Of a DNA stretch of 64,000 nucleotides, positions 17,279-25,175 are shown piece by piece (position 1 is the stretch's first letter; each line of letters opens with the position of its first letter). Position numbers and translations under genes: made by a program. The notes under the pieces were generated by a model. The model worked only from the letters and a program-made list of their open reading frames with translations, did not search any database and was not told the DNA's origin. Source of the stretch: Mycolicibacterium sp. (GTDB taxonomy: Bacteria > Actinomycetota > Actinomycetes > Mycobacteriales > Mycobacteriaceae); assembly GCA_020637165.1 (NCBI GenBank), contig JACJWN010000006.1:1-64000 (forward strand), read 5' to 3'.

Positions 17279-18388
17279 GTGGGTGTTCGACTGCGCGCAC
17301 TGGGCATGGTGGCGCTGCTGGTCATGATGATCGGCGCCCTTCCGGGCTTGACACCATCCGCGGGTGCCGCCGACCCGGTCGTGGTCACCGTGGCAACCCA
17401 CAACCTCGAACCGTTCGTCATGACCCGGGACGGCATCAAGTCCGGTTTCACCATCGAGTTGCTGGAAGCGGTCGCCGAGCGGGAGAACGTGACGCTGGAG
17501 TACGTCGACGTGGCCAACGTCGCCGAACAACTCCAAGCCGTCGCCGAGGGCCGCGTGGACGCCGCCGCGACGGCCATCTCGATCACCGCCGAGCGCACCA
17601 AGGACTACGACTTCTCCCAGCCCATCCTCAATGCCGGCCTGCAGATCATGGTGCCTACCACACAGCTGGAGCGCTCCACCCCCACGCTTAGTGAGTTCCT
17701 CAGGTTGCTGTTCTCCAAGATGATGCTGGTCTGGCTGGTGGCCGGACTGGTCATATCGGTGATACCCGCGCACATCATCTGGTTCTCCGAGCGCAAGCAC
17801 GGCCACTCGATGGTGCCCAAGTCCTACCTGCCGGGGGTTTTCCGATCCTTCGGTTGGAGCCTGAGCATGCTGGCCGGACAACCTGACGACATACCCAAGC
17901 ACACGTTCACCCGGGTGCTCGCCATCCTGTGGGCCTTCGTCGGCATCATCTTCGTGGCCTTCTACACCGCCACCCTGACCGCGAACCTGACGGTGGAGAA
18001 ATTCGACTCCCAGATCAACTCGCCGGCGGATCTGCTCGGCAAGCGGGTCTGCACCGTCGCCGAGACCGAATCGGCCCAGTACCTCAACTCGATCGGAGTG
18101 GCGGCCCAGGGCGCGGCACAGATCGACGACTGCTACGCGGATCTGCGGGGCGGCAAACTCGACGCAATTGTCTTCGACGCGCCGGTGCTGCGGTTCTACG
18201 CCAACCACGAAGGCGCCGGGGTCGGCCAGATCGTCGGCACCATCTTCCAGCCCGAGGACTACGGCGTGGCCTTCCCGAACGGCAGCGAGATGCGCAAACA
18301 GTTCAACCGGGGTCTGCTGTCCGTGCGGGAGGACGGCACCTACGAACTGATCAAGCAGAAATGGTTCGGCAGCGAGGACACCAGCTAG
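17279..18388 (+). CDS. Prokaryotic ionotropic glutamate receptor-like channel (GluR0 type)
   Basis: This 369-residue protein has a signal peptide (1-31) and a periplasmic binding lobe with the amino-acid site pattern SITAERTKDYDFSQP (Arg106). Then come a membrane helix (about 148-169), a re-entrant pore segment (FGWSLSMLAGQPDDIPKHT, 192-210), and a second helix ending in FYTATLTANLTVEKF (228-242). The second lobe carries DAIVFDAP (Asp300). Lobe, M1, pore, M3, lobe is the glutamate-receptor architecture, distinct from soluble ABC binding proteins. The end of M3 matches the SYTANLAAF-LTVE signature of animal receptors, and the pore has Q/D rather than the potassium-filter TVGYG of GluR0. The ligand is probably an amino acid. 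It starts with GTG and overlaps the convergent Mam gene by four bases. Confidence 0.88.
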   Translation: MGVRLRALGMVALLVMMIGALPGLTPSAGAADPVVVTVATHNLEPFVMTRDGIKSGFTIELLEAVAERENVTLEYVDVANVAEQLQAVAEGRVDAAATAISITAERTKDYDFSQPILNAGLQIMVPTTQLERSTPTLSEFLRLLFSKMMLVWLVAGLVISVIPAHIIWFSERKHGHSMVPKSYLPGVFRSFGWSLSMLAGQPDDIPKHTFTRVLAILWAFVGIIFVAFYTATLTANLTVEKFDSQINSPADLLGKRVCTVAETESAQYLNSIGVAAQGAAQIDDCYADLRGGKLDAIVFDAPVLRFYANHEGAGVGQIVGTIFQPEDYGVAFPNGSEMRKQFNRGLLSVREDGTYELIKQKWFGSEDTS

Positions 18389-19020
18389 ACCGGATCGAAT
18401 CCGGACACCAGCCAGCGCTCGCCCACTTTGTCCAGGGTGACCCGCAGACTTGAGGCGGTGCTGCTGGGTGCGCTGCCCTCCATGGTGATGGTCTGATCGA
18501 CGAATACCAACACGACGGCGTGATCGGCCTCGGCGGACACTGAGGCCGCCGCCGGAACCCTGGCCTCCGTCGATATCCCCTTGGCCCGGGCGCCGGGGAT
18601 CACGGTGCGGTCCACCAGATCGGTGTAGGAGTCCAGGAAGGCCCCGGTGATCCGGTCCCGGGCCGCCGTCAGATCCGCCTCGACGGTGTCGGCCCGATAG
18701 CTCAGGATCGCCACCGTCGCGTCGCGGGCAGCGGCCACCGACTCGACGCGGGCGGTGTCGACCGCGTCCTGCGCGACGTACTTCCAGAGCAACAACCCAG
18801 CTCCGACGGCCAGGCCGACGGTCATCGCCGGAAGCACGCCGAAGGCGACGATCCGCTGCGTGTCGATGCGTCCGCGCAGAGTACGCGCGGACGCCCCCAT
18901 CTCCGACGCCGCGACCGTGTCCTCGGCCTCGTCGGCTTCGACGTCGGTGTCGATCTCAGTCTCGAAGTCATCGGCCAAGTCGGGCTGAAGGTCCTCGTTC
19001 CCGGGCTCATCGTCGGTCAC
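18385..19020 (-). CDS. Mce-associated membrane protein (Mam), second of pair
   Basis: The protein has 211 residues: a very acidic N-terminus (residues 1-45), one membrane helix near 57-82 (VLPAMTVGLAVGAGLLLW), then an extracytoplasmic alpha+beta domain ending WLVSGFDPV. This is the layout of Mce-associated membrane proteins, which support Mce lipid transporters. Its GTG start overlaps the stop of the preceding gene by four bases (GTGA), so translation is coupled. No mce operon is in the window, so the pair is orphan here. Assignment rests on architecture and the characteristic C-terminal domain. Confidence 0.8.
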   Translation of the reverse strand: MTDDEPGNEDLQPDLADDFETEIDTDVEADEAEDTVAASEMGASARTLRGRIDTQRIVAFGVLPAMTVGLAVGAGLLLWKYVAQDAVDTARVESVAAARDATVAILSYRADTVEADLTAARDRITGAFLDSYTDLVDRTVIPGARAKGISTEARVPAAASVSAEADHAVVLVFVDQTITMEGSAPSSTASSLRVTLDKVGERWLVSGFDPV

Positions 19021-19652
19021 GACACGAAATCCACCTTCGAGATCTTGGCGCCGTTGCCGACCTTGCTGACGGTCAGCTTCATTCGCCAGTACCGGGGAGG
19101 CTGTGGTTCGGTCACAACACGATTGGTGGTCTGAACCGTCACCGCGACCAGCACCTGGCCTTCCTCGGCACTCATCGTTTCCACGCCGGCCTCGGTGACG
19201 ACGCCCGAGGACACCGATTGCGCCTTCTTGACGACATCGACGTACGGATCCGCCCGTCCGGAGAACTCGTCACGAAAGGCACCCGTCGCTGAGTCGAGAA
19301 TGCGCTCAACATCGGCCTCGGCGGTCTGGTAGTCGATGGTGGTCAGGTTTACCGCCGCCTGCTTGCCGACCTCCAGGAACAACGCCCGGTCCCGTTCGGC
19401 CCGGCCCTGGCTGTGGACCCGGTAGCCCAGCCAGCCGCACAGCGCGCCGAGGCCCAGCACCACCACCAAGCCGATGACCGCGACGCGGGCGACCGACTCC
19501 GGAATCGTCTGGTGCCACAGAGCTTTGGACCCTTGGGCCCTGCCCGTCCGGGTTTCCTCGATCTGGGTTTCCTCGACCTTGGTCTCCCCGATGGGCTCGT
19601 CACCGAGGGGTTCGCCGTCGGCGGGGTCGTCGGCAACCTCCGCATCGGCCAT
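19017..19652 (-). CDS. Mce-associated membrane protein (Mam), first of pair
   Basis: The protein has about 211 residues from ATG 19652 (a GTG at 19658 is two codons earlier). It has an acidic cytoplasmic N-terminus (1-45), a membrane helix (VAVIGLVVVLGLGALCGWLGY), then an external domain with AAVNLTTIDYQTAEADVERI and a C-terminal strand pair (WRMKLTVSKVGNGAKISKVDF). The AAVNLTTIDY segment is characteristic of the Mam/VirB8-like fold. It is followed directly by a second Mam gene in a four-base overlap. The pair probably forms a heteromeric accessory complex for an Mce system encoded elsewhere, which is inference. Confidence 0.8.
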   Translation of the reverse strand: MADAEVADDPADGEPLGDEPIGETKVEETQIEETRTGRAQGSKALWHQTIPESVARVAVIGLVVVLGLGALCGWLGYRVHSQGRAERDRALFLEVGKQAAVNLTTIDYQTAEADVERILDSATGAFRDEFSGRADPYVDVVKKAQSVSSGVVTEAGVETMSAEEGQVLVAVTVQTTNRVVTEPQPPRYWRMKLTVSKVGNGAKISKVDFVS

Positions 19653-19676
19653 GACCACAGGCTACTCAGTCAGCGG

Positions 19677-20576
19677 TCAGTCCTGTACCGCCTTGGCCAC
19701 CGCGATACACCGCGTCAGCCAGGACCGCTCGACCCCCGACCCGTCCCGTACCGCCCAGGCGGCGTTGTTCACCATCCGCACCACCACCCACGCCCGGGCG
19801 CGGTCCTCGTCGAAGCCGGCCGCATCGACCAGCGTCCAGAACCGCCGCCGCACGCCGTCCCGAACGTCTCCGGCGATCTCCTCCCACCGGTTCCACAGCA
19901 TCGGCGCCAACTCGTAATGCGGGTCACCGTTGACCGGCTTGGGGTCGATGGCCAGCCAGGCTTCCCGCTCGGCGGCCAACACGTTGCCGTAGTGCAGATC
20001 GGTGTGGATCACAAACTCCGGTGCGGCCCTGTCGGCGCACAGTTCGCCACCCAGAGCCCGCGCCTGCTCGACGAGGCGCCGCGGGATCGGCGCACTGCGC
20101 GGCAGCGCCGACAGATCGGCGGTCCAGCGCTCCAAAAAGGACGACAGCGAACGCAGCGCGGGCATCGCCGGAACATGCAGGCGCCGATACAGTTCGGCGA
20201 CCTGTTCGCAAGCCCGCCGCTCGGGTAACCCGGACAGGTCAGCACGGCCCAGACGTTCCAGCAACAGCCCGCGAACGTGCGGGGCGGCGCCCAGCAGTCG
20301 CACCGCACCGCGGCCACCCCAACGCCGCAACGCCAGATGCTCATGCTCGGATTCCTCATCGGGGAACCCGAGTTTGAGCACCGCGGCAACACCCTCGGCG
20401 GTGCGTACCGGCAGGACCAGTGAGCAGTGGCCATGGGTGGCCGCACCGTCGGACCGCAGGCCCCACCGCGCCCGCAAGAGTTCGATGGCGCCCGGCAGGC
20501 CCTGCACCCAGGCTTCCCACCGCGGGCCGCGCCCGGCCATCGCCCACACCCCGGCGGGAATCGCGCCTGGATCCAC
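19677..20576 (-). CDS. Aminoglycoside/hydroxyurea kinase-like phosphotransferase (APH6/Hur family)
   Basis: The 299-residue kinase-like protein has the catalytic loop VIHTDLHYGNVLA followed by AWLAIDPKPVNGDP. This DLHxxN-IDPKP pairing is typical of the streptomycin-6-phosphotransferase and hydroxyurea-kinase family. The N-lobe shows VLKLGFPDEESEHEHLAL, with the ATP-binding Lys and helix Glu. Many chromosomal members have unknown substrates, so resistance cannot be asserted. It starts with GTG at 20576, 85 bases from the divergent flavoprotein gene, and lies 24 bases upstream of the Mam pair on the same strand, so co-transcription is possible. Confidence 0.85.
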   Translation of the reverse strand: MDPGAIPAGVWAMAGRGPRWEAWVQGLPGAIELLRARWGLRSDGAATHGHCSLVLPVRTAEGVAAVLKLGFPDEESEHEHLALRRWGGRGAVRLLGAAPHVRGLLLERLGRADLSGLPERRACEQVAELYRRLHVPAMPALRSLSSFLERWTADLSALPRSAPIPRRLVEQARALGGELCADRAAPEFVIHTDLHYGNVLAAEREAWLAIDPKPVNGDPHYELAPMLWNRWEEIAGDVRDGVRRRFWTLVDAAGFDEDRARAWVVVRMVNNAAWAVRDGSGVERSWLTRCIAVAKAVQD

Positions 20577-20661
20577 CGGGGGAGCCTAACGGGGTCGGAT
20601 CGGTTCCCGATTCCCCCGATGTCCGGACCCGAGGCGGCGGCCCGATGGTTCACTAACCCCC

Positions 20662-22167
20662 ATGCACAACCTGAGCCGTCGCGGGTTCCTCGGCGCCGCC
20701 GGCCTGGCCGTCGCCGGACTTGCCGCCTCGTGCGCCCGCAGGGAGCCGTCGGTAACCGGGATCACCCAGGCCGAGTGGGCCGACCTCCGGGGCGTTCTGC
20801 GCGGGTCGGTGGTTCGGCCCGGGGATGCGGATTATCCCGAGTTGGCGACGCCGCGGAACCTGCGCTACGCGGCGGTCATGCCCGAAGCGGTGGTGCTGTG
20901 TTCAGGGGCTCAGGACATCGCCGCCGCCCTCAACTGGGCCCGGGCGACCAACACCCCGTTCGCGATCCGCGGGGGCGGCCACAATTACTCCGACGCCTCG
21001 AGTTCGCGAGGCATCGTGATCAGCACCCGGCGGATGAACGCCGCCACCATCCAGGGCAACCGCCTGACCGCCGAAGCCGGCGCGCGCAACGCCGACCTGG
21101 CCGTCTTGCTGCCGCAGGGCGGCCGGGGCACGATGCTGCTGCCCGGCGGCAACTGTCCCGGCGTGGGGCTGGCCGGTCTGACCCTCGGCGGCGGTATCGG
21201 ACCCAACGCCCCGTGGGCCGGCCTTACCGCCGACCGGCTGCGCAAAGCCACCATGGTCACCGCCGAGGGCACCATGGTCACCGCCAGCGCCACCGAGAAT
21301 CCCGACCTGTTCTGGGGCCTGCGCGGCGGGGCGGGCGGGAATTTCGGCGTGGTCACCGATCTGGAGTACGAATTGGTGGAGATTCCGGCGCGCCGGGTGA
21401 CCACCGCCGAACTCAACTGCCGGGGCCGTGACGCCGCGCTGGCCATGGCATTGGGGTTCCAGCAGTTGCGCGACGAAGCCGAGCGCACGGCCACCGGCAA
21501 TCTCTACCTCGGGCACAGCGAGGGTGATGTCGAGGCGACGCTGACCGCCCAGGTTCTGGGCCCCGAGAGCACCGCACGGGAACTGCTCGCCCCGATGCTG
21601 CGCATCACCGGGGTCACGGCGGACGTCACCGAGCGGCCGTGGTGGGACGCCTACTCCTGGTACGTCACCGACACCACGCCGCAGTACTCGTTCTGGGACC
21701 GCTCCCTCTACGCCGACGAATTCCTCAGCGGGGACACCCTCGCCGAGGCCCTCGAGGTGGTGGCCCGCTTTCCCGCCCGGGGCCCCGCCGACGATCGCAA
21801 CGGGGCGATCGGCCTCTACGGCTGGGTTGGCGGAGCCGTCTCTGATGTCGCCGACGACGACACCGCCTACGTCCACCGCCGGGCTCGCCTGCTGGTCGAG
21901 ATGTCGTCATGGTGGCCCACCGCGGCCGAGCCCAGCCTGCCGGTCAGCCCCATCCCGCCGGAGATCCAGACCTGGGCGCAGCAGCTTTGGCAGGTACTGC
22001 TTCCCCACACCACCGGCCAGAGCTATCAGAACTTCCCCGACCCCGAACTGCGGGAGTGGGCCAGTGCCTACTACGGCGATAACCTCATTCGGCTGGAAGG
22101 CCTCAAGGCGGCCTGGGATCCCGAGGACGTGTTCAGCTATTCCCAGGGGATTCCACTGCCGCGCTAG
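20662..22167 (+). CDS. Exported FAD-linked oxidase with bicovalent-type flavin site (BBE family)
   Basis: The 501-residue product has a twin-arginine-type signal (LSRRGFLGAAG) ending in a lipobox (LAASC, Cys24), so it should be a Tat-exported lipoprotein. The FAD-binding type-4 domain includes AIRGGGHNYSDAS (His107) and LPGGNCPGVGLAG (Cys165), the His/Cys pair that doubly tethers FAD in berberine-bridge-type oxidases. The C-terminus has the BBE element (YQNFPDPELREWASAYYGDN). It probably oxidises an alcohol, sugar or amine outside the membrane; the substrate is unknown. The 3' end overlaps the convergent transporter by 35 bases. Confidence 0.88.
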   Translation: MHNLSRRGFLGAAGLAVAGLAASCARREPSVTGITQAEWADLRGVLRGSVVRPGDADYPELATPRNLRYAAVMPEAVVLCSGAQDIAAALNWARATNTPFAIRGGGHNYSDASSSRGIVISTRRMNAATIQGNRLTAEAGARNADLAVLLPQGGRGTMLLPGGNCPGVGLAGLTLGGGIGPNAPWAGLTADRLRKATMVTAEGTMVTASATENPDLFWGLRGGAGGNFGVVTDLEYELVEIPARRVTTAELNCRGRDAALAMALGFQQLRDEAERTATGNLYLGHSEGDVEATLTAQVLGPESTARELLAPMLRITGVTADVTERPWWDAYSWYVTDTTPQYSFWDRSLYADEFLSGDTLAEALEVVARFPARGPADDRNGAIGLYGWVGGAVSDVADDDTAYVHRRARLLVEMSSWWPTAAEPSLPVSPIPPEIQTWAQQLWQVLLPHTTGQSYQNFPDPELREWASAYYGDNLIRLEGLKAAWDPEDVFSYSQGIPLPR

Positions 22168-23563
22168 TGCTTTCGCGGCCGCGCAGCGCGCGGGCGACGA
22201 ACGCAGTGAGGCCGGCCAGCAACACACCGCTGATGGCGCAGTTGACTGCCAGGCTGGTGGTGAAGGCGGATGTGTCGACCGACTCGGTGAAGTTCGCCTT
22301 CCCTTCACTGAAGATCATGTAGAGCACCGAGACGGTGCTTCCGGTCAGCGCGATGCCCAGCGCGTTGCCCAATTCGAAGGCGGTCTCCGAGATGCCGGTG
22401 GCGGCGCCGACGCGGTCCTTGCTGGCGCTGGTCAGCACCAGATCGGAAGCAACGGTGACCACCAGTCCGAAGGACAACCCCAGCAGCATCAACGGAACGA
22501 TCATCGTCAGGTAGGACATGGGAATCGCCAGACCCAGCAGAACCAGACCCACGGACCCGAATCCCAGACCGGCGAGCAGGATCCGGCGGTGGCCCCACCG
22601 GCCGATCAGCCGCGCGGTCGTCGCGGCGGAGACCATGCTGACCACAGATTGGGGCAGCATCGCCATGCCGGATTGCAGGGCCGAGAAGTCGGCCACCTGA
22701 CGAAGGAAGATCGGAAGGAAGAACAGCGCGCCCACGTTGGCGAACACCACCGCCAACTGCGCGACGATGGCCGCGGTGAACCGGATCTGGGTGAAAAGAT
22801 GCAAATCCAGCAGCGGCATCGGCAACCGGAGTTGGCGCTGCATGAACACCCACAGCAACAACCCGCCCAACGCCAGAGCGACATAACCCGGCCAGAAGGC
22901 CAATCCGGTATGGGCCAGTTCGGTGATGCCGTAGACGACGGCAAGGATTCCGGCCGTGGAGTAGACAACGGAGAGTGGATCCAGCGGGTGGCGGGCCTCG
23001 CTGCGCGCCTCCGGCAGCGCCCATGCGCCGACCGCTACGATCAGTGCGACCACCGGCAGGTTCACCAGCAGGACCGAACCCCAGTAGTAGTGCTCGAGCA
23101 GCACCCCGGCGACCGTCGGCCCACTGGCGGCACCCGCCGCGCCGCCGGCGCTCCAGATCCCCACGGCTCGGGTTCGTTGCCGGTCCTCGGTGAAGACGGT
23201 CCGCAGCAGTGCCAGCGTGGAGGGCATCAGGCCGGCACCGGCAACACCCTGGACCGCGCGGGCGGCGATGAGCAACCCCGCGGTAGGCGCTAGCGCCGCT
23301 GCCGCCGAGGCCGCACCGAAGGCGAGGCTGGCGATCAGCAGCAGTCGGCGCCGGCCCAGCCGGTCCCCCAGGTTGCCCATGGTGATCAACAGACCAGCCA
23401 GGACGAAGGAGTAGATGTCGCCGATCCAGAGCACCTGGTTGTAGCTCGGGTGCAACTCCGCGGTGATCGCCGGAACCGCGACGCTGATGACGGTTGCGTC
23501 GACGGCGACCATGAACACCGCCAGGCACAGAACGAACAGCGCAGCCACCTGACGCTTGGTCAT
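22133..23563 (-). CDS. DHA2-family MFS drug:H+ antiporter
   Basis: This 476-residue transporter has about 14 hydrophobic helices. It opens with FMVAVDATVISVAVP, close to the DHA2 motif D1, followed by GDRLGRRRLLL (MFS motif A) and, in helix 5, GPTVAGVL (motif C of exporters). It resembles EmrB/QacA/LfrA-type pumps, which expel cationic or amphiphilic drugs. No regulator lies beside it; its neighbours are the flavoprotein oxidase (convergent) and a small secreted protein (same strand, downstream of whose stop it begins). Confidence 0.88.
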   Translation of the reverse strand: MTKRQVAALFVLCLAVFMVAVDATVISVAVPAITAELHPSYNQVLWIGDIYSFVLAGLLITMGNLGDRLGRRRLLLIASLAFGAASAAAALAPTAGLLIAARAVQGVAGAGLMPSTLALLRTVFTEDRQRTRAVGIWSAGGAAGAASGPTVAGVLLEHYYWGSVLLVNLPVVALIVAVGAWALPEARSEARHPLDPLSVVYSTAGILAVVYGITELAHTGLAFWPGYVALALGGLLLWVFMQRQLRLPMPLLDLHLFTQIRFTAAIVAQLAVVFANVGALFFLPIFLRQVADFSALQSGMAMLPQSVVSMVSAATTARLIGRWGHRRILLAGLGFGSVGLVLLGLAIPMSYLTMIVPLMLLGLSFGLVVTVASDLVLTSASKDRVGAATGISETAFELGNALGIALTGSTVSVLYMIFSEGKANFTESVDTSAFTTSLAVNCAISGVLLAGLTAFVARALRGRESTSAAVESPGNS

Positions 23564-23597
23564 GGGCCGTCATGCTACGGCCTCGCGAGCGACAGCT

Positions 23598-23855
23598 TCA
23601 GGGCTGAGCCCATCCCCGGCACTGCCGGGTGAACGGATCACAGGCGACCGGTCCGTTGGTCCAGCCGCCGTAGTAACCCGGGGTGTTCCAGGTCTCCATC
23701 AGCTGACCGTTCCATGGTGCTGGCGTGCAGCCGCCCTGGCTGAGCACCCCGACGCAGGCGGTGTCCGCCAGAGCGCCCGGCGCCGCGCACAGTACGCCGG
23801 CGATGGAGGCCGAGAGGGCGACCACGAGACTCCCGAGCATGACGCGAATTTTCAT
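23598..23855 (-). CDS. Small secreted Trp/Cys-containing protein
   Basis: The 85-residue product has a clean signal peptide (1 to about 30, ending PGALA-DTAC). The 55-residue mature part contains four Cys and aromatic residues (CTPAPWNGQL, WNTPGYYGGW, CDPFTRQCRGW). GGGGAGGTAAGCA before the ATG is a strong ribosome binding site. Small Cys-bearing exported proteins of this type are frequent in mycobacteria. I know no function. The even number of Cys suggests two disulfides. Confidence 0.75.
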   Translation of the reverse strand: MKIRVMLGSLVVALSASIAGVLCAAPGALADTACVGVLSQGGCTPAPWNGQLMETWNTPGYYGGWTNGPVACDPFTRQCRGWAQP

Positions 23856-23901
23856 TGCTTACCTCCCCGATAAGCACGCTAAGGGAGGCCACCGACAGGT
23901 T

Positions 23902-24330
23902 TCAGCCGTCCGGGGCCAGCTGATCCATCGGGGGGAACAGGGAACGCACCGGGGCGACCCAGTCGGCCAGCCGTTCGGCGGCATTCGAGTTCGCCCCGCC
24001 GCATTCCGAGCCGCTTAACGCGAAGCTGACGACGCCGCCGTCGGCGACCGAGACGGTGAAACCCGTGCCGCCGGTGCATCCCTCGGCCGGTTCCTGAACG
24101 ATCAGGTCGCGCGGCAGGGAACTCGACACCTGCTGCCAGAGCCCGGCGGTCATCGGAGCGCTCTGCTCCGCCAGCACCTGACCGTAACTGTCGACCACGA
24201 TGCGTGCCCGTTCGCTGTCGAAGGTGAGGACGAAGCTGCGGTGGTACGGGGGCGGCACCGATGCGTCGTGGAATTCGTAGGTGATGGTCTCCGCGGGCGG
24301 CGGCTCGTTCATCGGCGGCAGATCGGTCAT
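23902..24330 (-). CDS. Hypothetical protein
   Basis: The 142-residue soluble protein starts at ATG 24330, preceded by AAGGAGG. It contains TITYEFHDASVPPPYHRSF and VVDSYGQVLAEQSAPMTA, and a C-terminal Gly/Ser loop with two Cys (GCTGGTGFTVSV and SGSECGG). The pattern suggests a small beta-rich domain with a possible disulfide. There is no signal peptide and no recognised family. It lies 44 bases downstream of the membrane-protein gene on the same strand, so the two may be one transcript. Confidence 0.65.
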   Translation of the reverse strand: MTDLPPMNEPPPAETITYEFHDASVPPPYHRSFVLTFDSERARIVVDSYGQVLAEQSAPMTAGLWQQVSSSLPRDLIVQEPAEGCTGGTGFTVSVADGGVVSFALSGSECGGANSNAAERLADWVAPVRSLFPPMDQLAPDG

Positions 24331-24374
24331 GGGCCTCCTTGTTCCTCGGGGTTTCTCAAGCTGCCCCGGCCCGC

Positions 24375-24905
24375 TCAACGCAGCAGGTTGTCCAACGCCG
24401 ATGCGGTGAGGATGTATGCGGCGTGGCTTCCCGCGGAGCTCCTCTGGGCGTCGACCGGCCATCGCCACGGCGGCGGCGTGCCGCCCAGTACCGGGAAAGC
24501 GACCGAAGTCACCGTGGCCAGGGCACCGCCGAAGATCAGGGTGGCCCGCGGTTCGCCCAACCGGTTGCGCAGCAACACGTGCAGGACGCCGAAGGCCGAT
24601 CCGTAGGTCCAGCGCAGGGCCAGGGTGATCGCTCCGGCCTCCCGCGGCGTCGGGGCGGGCAGGTTGAGGATGCTGGCCACAATCTGTCCGGGCACGACGC
24701 TGTCGTCGTAGTCCAGGCCCTCGTGTGACCAGAGGCCTTCGACCGGCGTCCCGTCGGCAAGGGTGGTCACCCCGGTATAGCGGCCGCGGCGCAGCGCGCG
24801 CTCGAAGTGGTACCAGACCGCCATGGCCGCAGTGCCGCCGGCTCCGGCGACCAGACCACGGGTCAGCCAGGGAAGTTTGCGCCGTCCAATGGCTCGCACC
24901 GGCAT
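24375..24905 (-). CDS. Hypothetical membrane protein
   Basis: The product has about 176 residues from ATG 24905, which has ACGGGG upstream and begins MPVRAIGRRKLPWLTRG; a GTG at 24983 would add 26 residues without a ribosome binding site. Three or four hydrophobic segments are visible (GLVAGAGGTAAMAVWYHF, ALRWTYGSAFGVLHVLL, ATLIFGGALATVTSVAF). The middle holds polar WSHEGLDYDDSVVPGQ. No family is recognised with confidence. Confidence 0.65.
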   Translation of the reverse strand: MPVRAIGRRKLPWLTRGLVAGAGGTAAMAVWYHFERALRRGRYTGVTTLADGTPVEGLWSHEGLDYDDSVVPGQIVASILNLPAPTPREAGAITLALRWTYGSAFGVLHVLLRNRLGEPRATLIFGGALATVTSVAFPVLGGTPPPWRWPVDAQRSSAGSHAAYILTASALDNLLR

Positions 24906-25090
24906 CAGCCCCGTCCCGAACAGTCGTGTATCCCGGGAGAAGGTTAACCGCCGGAGCACAGGTGGCGTGGGCTTTGATGACACAGAACGGAACCCGCACT
25001 CGGCGGGTCGCGGGCGCTGCCCGTGGCAGATACCGGGAGACAGTCAACCGGGACCCGCACGGGCGAATGCCGTTATGGGCATATGCCGTC

Positions 25091-25141
25091 TTGCCCACCT
25101 TGTAGCGACAAAGGACACCCCAGTCGCTACAAGGTGGGCAA
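25091..25141. repeat. Palindromic element, copy 1 (TTGCCCACCT family)
   Basis: TTGCCCACCTTGTAGCGAC (25091-25109) and GTCGCTACAAGGTGGGCAA (25123-25141) form a perfect 19-bp inverted repeat around a 13-base spacer. It lies 34 bases beyond the stop of the hcp-linked reductase. The outer arms and the following A-run recur at 61759-61830, so this belongs to a dispersed family rather than being a one-off terminator. Confidence 0.9.
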
Positions 25142-25175
25142 AAGGGAAGGTCATCCCATGCCCGTTGCCGGGCTG

